This document shows positions 54,530-62,957 of a stretch of 64,000 bases of DNA, piece after piece. Numbering within the stretch: the first letter of the stretch is position 1; every line of letters begins with the position of its first letter. Source of the DNA: Planctomycetota bacterium (lineage in GTDB: Bacteria; Planctomycetota; UBA1135; UBA2386); the NCBI GenBank assembly GCA_020638735.1, contig JACKHZ010000016.1, positions 6,510-70,509 of the forward strand, given 5' to 3'. Position numbers and translations under genes: made by a program. The notes below the pieces were generated by a model. That model was not told the origin of the DNA. It was given only the letters and a program-made list of their open reading frames with translations, and ran no database searches.

Positions 54530-55753
54530 ATGCGGAAGACCCTGTGCGCGCTGCTTTCGTCGTTCGGTCTGGTGCTGGCGACCCCGGTCGGGGCGCAGGA
54601 GGCCGCGCAGCCGGAGCGCCGCCCGTTCAACCGGCTGATCGAGAACGACGACGGCGGCCGCCTCGAGGTGCTGGTCGCGACCTACGAGCAGGACGACCGC
54701 ACGCTGGTGCTGCACGGCGCGGTGCACGTCGCCGACGCCGAGCACTACGCCGAGCTGCAGCGCCGCTTCGCGGCCTTCGACGTGCTGCTCTACGAGCTGA
54801 TCGGCGACCCGGACCTGCGGCCGTATCCCGGCATGGAGCTCGATGGCGAGCACTGGATCTCACAGCTGCAGGACGGTATGGGCAGCGGCCTGCAGCTGGC
54901 GGCGCAGTTCGACTGCATCGACTACCGGCCCGACAACTTCGTGCACGCCGACATGAACGAGGAGCAGTGGCTCGACGCGCTCGAGGCGGCCGAGTCGAGC
55001 GAGTTCGGGGAGCTGTTCGCCGGCGGACTCGGCGAACCGGACCGCGAGGCCGAGGCGAAGCGTCGGCCGCTCGACCTGGTCTCGGCGTTCCGCAGCGGCG
55101 CCGGCATCGCCGAGCTGCGGCTGTTCGCGGCGCGCATGATGATGGAGGCCGACGCCGACGACGGTGAGCCGACGGTCATCATCGAGGGCCGCAACGAGCG
55201 CTGCCTCGAAGTGCTCGAACGCGAGCTGCGCAACGGCCACCAGAAGCTCGGCATCTACTACGGCGCGGCCCACATGGAGCACATGGAGCGACGGCTGCTC
55301 GAGGACCTCGGCTGGCGCCGCACCAAGGAGGAGTGGCTGGTGGCGTGGGACTGCCGCAAGAGCCGCTTCCCGGCCGAGGAGAAGGGGCTGAAGATGAAGC
55401 GCTTCTGGGCCGGTCGCGACCTCAAGAAGCTGCACGAGGCGGTGCTCGCCTACGCGGCTGCGCACGACGACGCGCCGACCTGGGAAGCGCTGCGCGCGGC
55501 CGCCGCCGACGGCAAACTGCCCGGGCGGCAGGGTGGCAAGGATCCGTGGGGGCGTGACTACGTGCTGCGCAAGGTCGGCGACGGCTGGCAGGTGCGCTGC
55601 CTCGGCAGCGATGGTGTCGACGGCACGGCCGACGACCTGGTCGAAGGGGCGGTCGAGGACCCTCCTCGCCGCGGTCCGTCGGCCGAGCGCGCGGAACGGC
55701 TGAAGCAGGTCGAGCAGCGCTGGCGCAAGCAGGGGCCGTCCGGCGGCGGCTGA
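54530..55753 (+). CDS. TraB-like protein fused to a GspG-like C-terminal domain
   Basis: 407 residues with a signal peptide (CALLSSFGLVLATPVGAQ). Residues about 45-285 resemble TraB/GumN-type domains: LHGAVHVADAEHYAEL near the start and YYGAAHMEHMERRLLEDLG at the end carry the conserved histidines. From about residue 290 a short GspG-type unit follows, marked by GGKDPWGRDYVLRKVGDGWQVRCLGSDGVDGTADDL, the usual C-terminal motif of T2SS major pseudopilins. There is no pilin prepeptidase site in the middle, so it is not a pilin. The function is unknown. Confidence 0.7.
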   Translation: MRKTLCALLSSFGLVLATPVGAQEAAQPERRPFNRLIENDDGGRLEVLVATYEQDDRTLVLHGAVHVADAEHYAELQRRFAAFDVLLYELIGDPDLRPYPGMELDGEHWISQLQDGMGSGLQLAAQFDCIDYRPDNFVHADMNEEQWLDALEAAESSEFGELFAGGLGEPDREAEAKRRPLDLVSAFRSGAGIAELRLFAARMMMEADADDGEPTVIIEGRNERCLEVLERELRNGHQKLGIYYGAAHMEHMERRLLEDLGWRRTKEEWLVAWDCRKSRFPAEEKGLKMKRFWAGRDLKKLHEAVLAYAAAHDDAPTWEALRAAAADGKLPGRQGGKDPWGRDYVLRKVGDGWQVRCLGSDGVDGTADDLVEGAVEDPPRRGPSAERAERLKQVEQRWRKQGPSGGG

Positions 55754-55793
55754 CCGCTTGCTTCGCACCCGACCGCGCGGCACGGTTGCGCCC

Positions 55794-56642
55794 ATGAGCG
55801 TCCCCGTGCGCAAGACCTACAAGCTCTACGTCGGCGGCAAGTTCCCGCGCAGTGAGTCGGGGCGTTCGTACCAGCCGGCTGGCAACGCCACGGTCAACGT
55901 CGCGCGCGCCAGCCGTAAGGACCTGCGCGACGCGGTGGTCGCCGCGCGCGGCGGTCTCGCGAAGTGGAGCGGCGCGACCGCCTATCTGCGCGGGCAGATC
56001 CTCTACCGGCTCGCCGAGATGCTCGAGTCGCGGCGCGAGGCGATGGTCGCCGAGCTGGTGCTCGGTGGTGCGACGGCTAAGGCCGCGCAGCAGGAACTCG
56101 ACACCGCGATCACGCTGACGACCTGGTACGCCGGCCTGTGCGACAAGGTGCAGGCGCTGCTCGGCAGCCAGAACGCGGTGCAGGGGCCGTTCTTCAACTT
56201 CTCGACCGTCGAGCCGACCGGCGTCATCGGCGTCATCGCGCCCGCCGCGCCGGCGCTGGTCGGCACGCTGGCGCTGGTGCTGCCGCTGCTGGCCTCCGGC
56301 AACGCGGTGGTGGCGCTGGTGTCGGAGCAGGCGCCGTTCGCCGGCCTCGCGCTCGGCGAGGTCGCCGCGGCCAGCGACGTGCCCGGCGGCGCTCTCAACC
56401 TGCTCAGCGGGCTCGGTGACGAGCTGCGCGGGCAGTTCGCCGCGCACCGCGACCTCGACGGGCTGCTGCTCGCCGGCGCGCCGGACCCGAAGCTCGGTCA
56501 GGGCGCCGCCGACAACAACAAGCGGGTGCGCTACTGCGAGCTGCCCGACGCGGCGTGGCACGACGCGGCGAAGCTGCGTTCGCTGCTGTGGGTCGAGCCG
56601 TTCGTCGAGACCAAGACGCTGTGGCACCCGGTCGCGCCGTGA
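55794..56642 (+). CDS. Truncated, catalytically incomplete aldehyde dehydrogenase homologue
   Basis: 282 residues, against about 480-500 for full ALDHs. The N-terminal NAD-binding half is present (YKLYVGGKFPRSESG, STVEPTGVIGVIAPAAPALVG, ALVLPLLASGNAVVAL), but the sequence ends without the E268-type glutamate or the GQxC catalytic cysteine region. It is a clean frame of normal codon use, not an obvious pseudogene, and starts 41 bases after the TraB-like gene and 37 bases before deoA. It may form a hetero-oligomer with the full ALDH at 43148. Confidence 0.72.
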   Translation: MSVPVRKTYKLYVGGKFPRSESGRSYQPAGNATVNVARASRKDLRDAVVAARGGLAKWSGATAYLRGQILYRLAEMLESRREAMVAELVLGGATAKAAQQELDTAITLTTWYAGLCDKVQALLGSQNAVQGPFFNFSTVEPTGVIGVIAPAAPALVGTLALVLPLLASGNAVVALVSEQAPFAGLALGEVAAASDVPGGALNLLSGLGDELRGQFAAHRDLDGLLLAGAPDPKLGQGAADNNKRVRYCELPDAAWHDAAKLRSLLWVEPFVETKTLWHPVAP

Positions 56643-56679
56643 CGGAGTTCGAGGCAGTGGCGGGGGAAGGGGAGAGATC

Positions 56680-57990
56680 ATGCGAAACCATCCGGCCAGA
56701 TTGATCAGCAGGAAGCGCGACGGCGGCGCGTTGACCGGCGACGAGATCGCCGACCTGGTCGACGGTGTCGTCGACGGCTCGCTCGGCGACGCCCAGCTCG
56801 GCGCGTTCTTGATGGCGGTGTGCTGCAACGGCATGGCGCCCGAGGAGACCGCGGCGCTGACGATGGCGATGCGCGACTCCGGCCGCGTGCTGCACCACGA
56901 CCACATCCACAAGCCGAAGATCGACAAGCACTCGACCGGCGGTGTCGGCGACAAGGTCAGCTTGCTGCTGGCGCCGCTGGTGGCCGCGGCCGGCGTCGCG
57001 GTGCCGATGGTCAGCGGCCGCGGCCTCGGTCACACCGGCGGCACCATCGACAAGCTGGCGTCGCTGCAGGGCTACCGCACCGACCTGTCGCTCGAGCGCT
57101 TCGGCGAGGTGCTCGACCGCTGCGGCTACGCGATGCTGAGCCCCAGCGCCGAGCTGGCGCCGGCCGACCGCCGCATGTACGCGACCCGCGACATCAGCGG
57201 CACCGTCGAGAGCATCCCGCTGATCACCAGCTCGATCCTCGCCAAGAAGCTCGCCGAAGGCATCGACGGGCTGGTGATGGACGTCAAGGTCGGGCGCGCC
57301 GCGTTCATGACCGAGGAGCACGACGCGGTGGCGTTGATGGAGGCGCTGGTCGCCACCGGGCGGCTGGCGGGCATCGAGATGTCGGCGTTGCTGACCGACA
57401 TGGACCATCCGCTCGGCCTCGCGATCGGCAACGCGCTCGAGGTCGACGAGGTGCTGCAGGCGCTCGACGGCAGCTGTCCGGACGATCTGCGCGAGGTCAC
57501 GCTGGCGCTCGGCGTCGAGATGCTGCTGTTGGCCAAGGTCGCGAACGACGCCGACGCCGCGCGCGCGACGTTGCAGCGGTTGTGGAACGACGGCGTCGTG
57601 CGGCAGGTGTTCCGCGACAACCTCGAGCTGCAGGGCGGCGATCCGCGCGTGCTCGACGACCACTCGCTGCTCGGCCGCGCGCCGCACGTGGTGCCGGTCG
57701 AGGCGCGGCACGCGGGCTTCGTCGCCGATGTCGATCCGCTGGCGCTCGGTCAGTTGGTCGTCGACCTCGGCGGCGGTCGGCGGCAGCCGAGCGACGACGT
57801 CGACCCGCACGTCGGCGTGGTGCTGCGCAAGGTGATGGGCGACCAGGTGCAGACCGGCGAGGTGTTGGCGTTCGTGCACGCGCGCACGCAGGCCGCCGCG
57901 GTGGCCGGCGCGCAGCGCGTCGCGCTGGCGATGCGCATCGGCGAGGAGAAGCGCCGTCGCGGCGCGCTGATCAAGCGGCGGCTGGCGTAG
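56680..57990 (+). CDS. deoA: Pyrimidine-nucleoside (thymidine) phosphorylase
   Basis: 436 residues, standard length. It converts thymidine (or deoxyuridine/uridine) and phosphate to base and deoxyribose-1-phosphate. The signature KIDKHSTGGVGDKVSLLLAPLVAA and SGRGLGHTGGTIDKL are intact, and YALRDVSG-type TRDISGTVESIPLITSSILAKK binds the substrate. A GGAGAG Shine-Dalgarno lies seven bases before the ATG. Together with deoC and cdd it forms a split salvage route. Confidence 0.94.
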   Translation: MRNHPARLISRKRDGGALTGDEIADLVDGVVDGSLGDAQLGAFLMAVCCNGMAPEETAALTMAMRDSGRVLHHDHIHKPKIDKHSTGGVGDKVSLLLAPLVAAAGVAVPMVSGRGLGHTGGTIDKLASLQGYRTDLSLERFGEVLDRCGYAMLSPSAELAPADRRMYATRDISGTVESIPLITSSILAKKLAEGIDGLVMDVKVGRAAFMTEEHDAVALMEALVATGRLAGIEMSALLTDMDHPLGLAIGNALEVDEVLQALDGSCPDDLREVTLALGVEMLLLAKVANDADAARATLQRLWNDGVVRQVFRDNLELQGGDPRVLDDHSLLGRAPHVVPVEARHAGFVADVDPLALGQLVVDLGGGRRQPSDDVDPHVGVVLRKVMGDQVQTGEVLAFVHARTQAAAVAGAQRVALAMRIGEEKRRRGALIKRRLA

Positions 57991-58025
57991 CGCCGCAAGG
58001 CCTGATCGTCAGGCTCGACGGTTCC

Positions 58026-58466
58026 TCACGCCTGATCGGGCGGCTTCTCGCCGTGCACCAACGTCATCGTCGCCTCGGCGACCTTCTCGCCGGCGCCGTC
58101 GAACACGACCCCGTCGTAGTGGCTGAGGCTGTCGGTGCCGCGCACGCAGTCGCAGCGGATCGTCAGCTGTTCGCCGACCGGCAGCCACGGGCGCAGGATG
58201 CGCAGCGTGCGGCACGCGATGATCATGCCGACGCGCACGTTGCCGCCCTCGCTGTAGGCCTCCATGCCGAGGCAGGCGGCGATCGCCTGGCCCATCAGCT
58301 CGATCGACACGACGCTGTCGAGGCGGCCGTGCCGCACGAACAGGTTGTCCTCGCGCACCGTCATGCGGCCGACGGCGTGGCCCTTGGTCCACTCCGTCAG
58401 CTCCTCGAGGCATAGCATCGGCCGCTCGTGCGGCACCAGCTCGGCGATCGCCGGGAACACACTCAC
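58026..58466 (-). CDS. ApeP/FabA-like 3-hydroxyacyl-ACP dehydratase
   Basis: 146 residues from a GTG (58466) overlapping the upstream gene by four bases (GTGA). It is a hot-dog fold dehydratase; VPHERPMLCLEELTEW and VVSIELMGQAIAACLGMEAY resemble the ApeP/ApeI dehydratases of aryl-polyene synthesis (PH..PM...; IE.M.Q..AA..G). It is last in a four-gene operon with two ketosynthase-like proteins and an oxidoreductase. Confidence 0.78.
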   Translation of the reverse strand: MSVFPAIAELVPHERPMLCLEELTEWTKGHAVGRMTVREDNLFVRHGRLDSVVSIELMGQAIAACLGMEAYSEGGNVRVGMIIACRTLRILRPWLPVGEQLTIRCDCVRGTDSLSHYDGVVFDGAGEKVAEATMTLVHGEKPPDQA

Positions 58467-59308
58467 GCGCCAGCCGCTCCGGTCGCAGCCACCGGCGACA
58501 GCGTGACGGCGAAGCCGCGCCCCTTGCCGCGGTCGAGCGCCAGCGCGCCGGCGCGCCGCCGCAGCACGGCATCGGCGAGGTCGGCGAGGCCTACCTGCGG
58601 GTTGTGTTCGATGCCCTCGGGCCACTGCGGCATCGTCGCCGCGTCCGGGCGGGTGTCGTCCGGCGCCGCCGCGACGGTCACCTGCGCCAACGCCGCCGGG
58701 TCGTCGCTGCGCGACAGCACCAGCGCCGCGGCGAGCATCTCCCAGTGTGGCGCGTGCTCGAGCAGGCTGCGCGGCGAGGCCTCGTCGGCGCAGACCACGG
58801 CGACCCGTTCGTGGCCGGTGGCGATCAGGCCGATCGCCTCCAGCAGCACCGCGGCGGGGGTGTCGTAGTCGGCGGCGATCGACGTCGTGTAGCCCTTGTT
58901 CTTGGCCGAGATCGACAGCAGGCCGCTGGCGGCGTTGTGCACGCTGACGGTGAACACCGCTGGCGACATCGGCTCCTTCTCGCGCCACATCTGGTCGAGC
59001 AGGCCGATCATCGCCGAGGCCTCGCCGATCGACGAGCCGACGATCACCGGCGTCGTCACCGGGTCGGCGCCCGCCTGCGCGAGCGCTTCGTGCACGACGT
59101 CCGCGATCGCGCGGCCCATCTGGCTGGCGCGGCGGCGATTGACGCGGTCGAAGGCGAGCCCGGTCGGCTTCTGCGGCTGGTCGGCGGGCAGCGCTTCGCC
59201 GCTGGTCCAAGCCTGCGCGGTCAGGAAGCCCGGCAGGTAGAGGCCGACGCCGGTCACGGCGACGGAGAACGGGCTCACTGGGGAGGGGCTCCCGAGGTCA
59301 TGGCTCAT
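58463..59308 (-). CDS. Ketosynthase-like chain-length-factor protein (no active-site cysteine)
   Basis: 281 residues. It has the KS N-terminal fold (FSVAVTGVGLYLPGFL; VIVGSSIGEASAMIGLLDQMW) but at the nucleophile site reads FTVSVHNAASGLLSISAKNKG, without cysteine, as in the beta-ketoacyl synthase-like 'Ketoacyl-synt_2' proteins of aryl-polyene clusters. It likely pairs with the ketosynthase encoded just upstream, from which its start overlaps by four bases (ATGA), to set chain length. Confidence 0.8.
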   Translation of the reverse strand: MSHDLGSPSPVSPFSVAVTGVGLYLPGFLTAQAWTSGEALPADQPQKPTGLAFDRVNRRRASQMGRAIADVVHEALAQAGADPVTTPVIVGSSIGEASAMIGLLDQMWREKEPMSPAVFTVSVHNAASGLLSISAKNKGYTTSIAADYDTPAAVLLEAIGLIATGHERVAVVCADEASPRSLLEHAPHWEMLAAALVLSRSDDPAALAQVTVAAAPDDTRPDAATMPQWPEGIEHNPQVGLADLADAVLRRRAGALALDRGKGRGFAVTLSPVAATGAAGA

Positions 59309-60513
59309 GGCGCAGCCACCAGCAGCGAGACGTTGTTGCCGCCGAACGCGAACGAGTTGCTCAGCACGCGGCGGTAGCTGCCGCGCAGCGGCGTCGTCGG
59401 GATGTGCAGGTCGATCGCCGGGTCGATGGCGTCGTCGCCGAGCGCCGGCGGCACCAGCCCTTCCTCGATGGTCAGCGCCGAGAACGCCAGCTCGAGCGCC
59501 GCGGCGGCGCCGAGCGTGTGGCCGGTGAAGGCCTTGGTCGAGACCACCGGCACCGCGGTGCCGACGACGTTCTTGATCGCGTTCGCCTCGGCGGTGTCGT
59601 TGAGGCGCGTGCCGGTGCCGTGCGCGTTGACGTGATCGACGTCGCCCGGTTCGCGGCCGGCCTTCGCCAGCGCCTGCTCCATCGCGCGCTGCGCGCCGGC
59701 GCCCTCCGGGTGCGGCGCGCTGATGTGGTAGGCGTCCGAGGTCTCGCCGATGCCCTCGATGGTGACGCGCGCGTCGCCGTCGCGTTCGACCAGCGCGAAC
59801 GCGCCGCCTTCGCCGATGCTGATGCCGTTGCGGTGCTCGTGGAACGGCCGGCACGGCGCGCGATCGAGCGCCTGCAGCGAGTTGAAGCCCTGCAGCGTCA
59901 TCGTGCACAGCGTGTCGAGGCCGCCGACGATCGCCGCGTCGATCAGGCCGGCCGCCATCAGTCGCTGCGCGGTGGCGAACGTCTTGCCGCTCGACGTGCA
60001 GGCAGTGGACGCCATCCACGCAGGGCCGCTGGCGCCGCTGAGTGCGCGCACCACGTGGAGCACGGCGCCGAACGTGTGTTGGCGCTGGAAGTCGTAGTCG
60101 CGGGGGAACTTCCCACCGGCGATGAACTGCTGGTAGGCGACCTCGGTGGTCTCGGCGCCGGCGGTGCTGGTGCCGAGCAGCACGGCGATGCGCTCCGGAC
60201 GCCACCTGGCGCGGGCGCGGCGCAGCGGCTCGTCGAGGTCGTGCAGCAGCGCTGTGGCCATGCGCGCGAGGCGCGTCGACCACGGCTGCAGCGCGCCTTC
60301 GAGCTCCGGAAGCTCGCTGCGCACCGCGCCGGCGGCGGTTTCGAAGTCGAGCGGGATCGGGCAGGGGCCGAGGCCGGTGCGGCCGGCAGCGAGCGCGTCC
60401 AGGTGCTGCGCGCGGCCGCGGCCCAGCGCGCTCAGCATGCTGTAGCCGGTGACCAGCAGCGGGCGCGGTCGCATGGGGGGTGAAGCTTGCACGGAGGTGT
60501 GTTCGGCCGGCAT
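59305..60513 (-). CDS. Beta-ketoacyl synthase (ApeO/FabF-like)
   Basis: 402 residues, or 389 from the ATG at 60474. The Cys-His-His triad is intact: STACTSSGKTFATAQRLM, NAHGTGTRLNDTAEANAI and STKAFTGHTLGAAAALE. It condenses malonyl-ACP units. With the cysteine-less partner, the dehydratase and an FAD oxidoreductase it makes a polyene-type set, but ACP, ketoreductase and starter-activating genes are not in view. It starts 13 bases after the oxidoreductase stop. Confidence 0.87.
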   Translation of the reverse strand: MPAEHTSVQASPPMRPRPLLVTGYSMLSALGRGRAQHLDALAAGRTGLGPCPIPLDFETAAGAVRSELPELEGALQPWSTRLARMATALLHDLDEPLRRARARWRPERIAVLLGTSTAGAETTEVAYQQFIAGGKFPRDYDFQRQHTFGAVLHVVRALSGASGPAWMASTACTSSGKTFATAQRLMAAGLIDAAIVGGLDTLCTMTLQGFNSLQALDRAPCRPFHEHRNGISIGEGGAFALVERDGDARVTIEGIGETSDAYHISAPHPEGAGAQRAMEQALAKAGREPGDVDHVNAHGTGTRLNDTAEANAIKNVVGTAVPVVSTKAFTGHTLGAAAALELAFSALTIEEGLVPPALGDDAIDPAIDLHIPTTPLRGSYRRVLSNSFAFGGNNVSLLVAAP

Positions 60514-60526
60514 CAGGTCGCCGGAT

Positions 60527-61774
60527 TCAGTTGGACTGCGTCGAGATCGCGCTGCGGCGGCGGCGCGCCGTCAGCAGCATGTCCTGGAACGCGTTGTCGT
60601 GGCGCCAGACGTCGCCGGCGAGCACGCTCATCACTCCGCGGCGGAACTCGTCGCCGAGGTCGGTGCCGAGGAAGTAGGACTCGGCGAAGTGCGTGTTGTA
60701 GAAGCGCTCGACGAGGCCGGCGAACGTCGCGCACGCGCGGCGCATCCCGGCGAGGTGTTCGTCGAGCAGCGTCGGGGCCGCCTCGTTGCCTTCGCGCAGC
60801 GCCGGCACCAGCCGGTCGACGAGGTCGGCCGCGCCGTGCAACGCCAGCGTCACGCCCGACGAGAACACCGGGTCGATGAACGCCGCCGCGTCGCCGGTGG
60901 CCGCGAAGCGCGGGCCGCTCGGACAGGTGTTCTGGTAGCTGTAGTTGCCGACCGTCTGGGTGGCGAGGCGCGTCGCGTTGGCGGTGAGGCGCCGCACCAG
61001 CGGGCCCGCGAGCAGGCCCTCGTCGAGCACCGAGCGGTCGATCTTCTGCTTCGACACGATGCCGACGCTGAGGCGGTTCTCGGGCAGCGGGATGATCCAG
61101 CCCCAGCCCTCCTTGCGCAGCATGATGCGGATGTCGTTGTCGGGCGCGAGCGGGCTCAGGTCGGCGTCCTGGTAGTGCGTGTAGACCGCGCAGTGGCCGA
61201 ACTGGTGGAACGGTTCGACCGCGTCCATGCGCCGCGCGATCAGGCGCGACTGACCGGAGGTGTCGATCAGGAAACGCGCGGTGACGCGCACCTTGTCGCC
61301 GCCTTCCGGGCGCGTCTCGACCCAGGCGTGCTGTTCGTCGGCGCCGAGATCGGTGACGGTCCAGCCGTGTCGCACGTCGGCGCCGAGCTCGCGCGCGCGG
61401 TCGCGCAGCTGGGTGTCGAAGCGGGAGCGTTCGACGTGCCAGGCGTGGTTGGCGGCGCCGGGCAGCGCGTCGACGAAGGCGAACACGCCCTCGCGCCCGG
61501 TGCCCTCGCAGACGAAACGTGCGCCGCGCTTGTAGAGGAAGGTGTCGGGGCGCGGCTCGATGCCGAGGCGCTTCAGCACCGGCATCAGGCCAGGCAGCAG
61601 CGACTCGCCGATCTTGTCGCGGGGGAACTGCTCCTTCTCCAGCACCAACACCGAGAAGCCTGCTTCGGCGAGCAGCGCGGCGGCGCAGGCACCGCCCGGA
61701 CCGGCGCCGACGACCACGACGTCGACGGTCTGGGGCAGCGGGGCAGGGGATTCGACGGGGGAGTTGGAGGCCAT
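60527..61774 (-). CDS. FAD-dependent oxidoreductase of the halogenase/geranylgeranyl-reductase family
   Basis: 415 residues. The FAD-binding GxGxxG is VVVGAGPGGACAAALLAEAG, the acidic ribose-binding residue lies in VLVLEKEQFPRDKIGESLLPG, and the late FAD motif is AATGDAAAFIDPVFSSGV. The 'GESLLP' motif is shared with flavin-dependent halogenases and the related reductases. The halogenase W-x-W-x-I-P is partly seen as WGWIIPLP, so halogenation of the polyene head or a desaturation are both possible. It is the first gene of the four-gene leftward operon. Confidence 0.8.
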   Translation of the reverse strand: MASNSPVESPAPLPQTVDVVVVGAGPGGACAAALLAEAGFSVLVLEKEQFPRDKIGESLLPGLMPVLKRLGIEPRPDTFLYKRGARFVCEGTGREGVFAFVDALPGAANHAWHVERSRFDTQLRDRARELGADVRHGWTVTDLGADEQHAWVETRPEGGDKVRVTARFLIDTSGQSRLIARRMDAVEPFHQFGHCAVYTHYQDADLSPLAPDNDIRIMLRKEGWGWIIPLPENRLSVGIVSKQKIDRSVLDEGLLAGPLVRRLTANATRLATQTVGNYSYQNTCPSGPRFAATGDAAAFIDPVFSSGVTLALHGAADLVDRLVPALREGNEAAPTLLDEHLAGMRRACATFAGLVERFYNTHFAESYFLGTDLGDEFRRGVMSVLAGDVWRHDNAFQDMLLTARRRRSAISTQSN

Positions 61775-61909
61775 GGCAGCGCGGCTACCTGACGGGGGCG
61801 GCAGTCGGAGCAAGCTACTGCTGGTGCACGCCGGTGCAAGCGCGGTCCGGGGCGGCGGGTACGCACATCAGCGGGCGCGCGCCGAGGCCTCTTGCGGTCG
61901 TCTGCCACG

Positions 61910-62938
61910 ATGACCATTCGATCGTCCGTGGCCGCCGGGCGCCGCTCGGTGGCGGCGCTGCGGCAGCTGGTGGGGCACACCCCGCTGCTCGAGATCGCCT
62001 ACCGGCGCGACGGCCGCGAGTTCCGCCTGTTCGCCAAGTACGAGTCGCTGAACATGACCGGCTCGATCAAGGACCGCATGGCCTGCCACATCCTCGGGGA
62101 GGCCTACGCGCAGGGGCGGCTGCAGCCCGGCGACACGATCGTCGAAGCCTCGAGCGGCAACACCGGCATCGCCTTCGCGGCGCTCGGCGCGGCGCTCGGT
62201 CACCCGGTGCGCATCTACATGCCGGACTGGATGAGCAAGGAGCGGCGGCAGCTGATCGCCAGCTTCGGCGCCGAGATCGTCGACGTGTCGGCCGAACAGG
62301 GCGGTTTCGTGGGGTCGGTGCAGGCCGCCGAACGGTTCGCTGCCGAACACGACCGGGTGTTCCTGCCGCAGCAGTTCGAGAACCAGGCCAACGTGCGTGC
62401 GCACGCGTCGGCGACCGGGCCGGAGATCCTGCTGCAGTTGGAGGCGTTCGGTGTGCGGCCCGGCGCGTTCGTCGCCGGCGTCGGTACCGGCGGTACGGTC
62501 ATGGGGGTCGGCCGGGCGCTGCGGGGCGCCTTCCCGCACGCGCAGGTGCATCCGCTGGAGCCGGCCAACTCGCCGACGCTGCGCACCGGCAAGCGGGTCG
62601 GCAAGCACCGCATCCAGGGCATCTCGGACGAGTTCGTGCCGGCGGTGGTCGACCTCGACTGGCTCGACCCGATCGTCGACGTCTGGGACGGCGACGCGAT
62701 CCTGATGGCGCAACAGCTGGCGCGGCATCTCGGGCTCGCGGTCGGCATCAGCTCCGGCGCCAACTTCCTCGGCGCGGCGCAGCTGGTGGAGAAGTTCGGC
62801 GACGAGCGCGCGGTGGTCACGGTGTTCGCCGACAGCAACAAGAAGTACCTGTCGACGGACCTGTGCCGCGAAGAGCCGGCGCGCGACGACTACCTGACGC
62901 CGCGCATCGAATTGATGGGCTATCGGGCGGTCCGTTAG
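61910..62938 (+). CDS. Cysteine synthase/cystathionine beta-synthase family PLP enzyme
   Basis: 342 residues of a fold-II PLP enzyme. The PLP lysine is in LNMTGSIKDRMACHI, the substrate loop SSGNTGIAFAALGA and the phosphate-binding GVGTGGTVMGVGRAL follow, and 'GISSGANFLGA' closes the active site. It resembles O-acetylserine sulfhydrylase/CysK-like proteins. It could also be a CBS-type or siderophore-associated enzyme. It is divergent from the polyene-type operon with 135 bases between. Confidence 0.85.
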   Translation: MTIRSSVAAGRRSVAALRQLVGHTPLLEIAYRRDGREFRLFAKYESLNMTGSIKDRMACHILGEAYAQGRLQPGDTIVEASSGNTGIAFAALGAALGHPVRIYMPDWMSKERRQLIASFGAEIVDVSAEQGGFVGSVQAAERFAAEHDRVFLPQQFENQANVRAHASATGPEILLQLEAFGVRPGAFVAGVGTGGTVMGVGRALRGAFPHAQVHPLEPANSPTLRTGKRVGKHRIQGISDEFVPAVVDLDWLDPIVDVWDGDAILMAQQLARHLGLAVGISSGANFLGAAQLVEKFGDERAVVTVFADSNKKYLSTDLCREEPARDDYLTPRIELMGYRAVR

Positions 62939-62957
62939 GACCGCGCGATGGGTGGCG

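Noticed and set aside
60527..61774. Tryptophan halogenase
   Set aside because: FAD motifs fit, and WGWIIP resembles the halogenase signature, but the catalytic lysine region could not be placed with confidence, so only the family was called.
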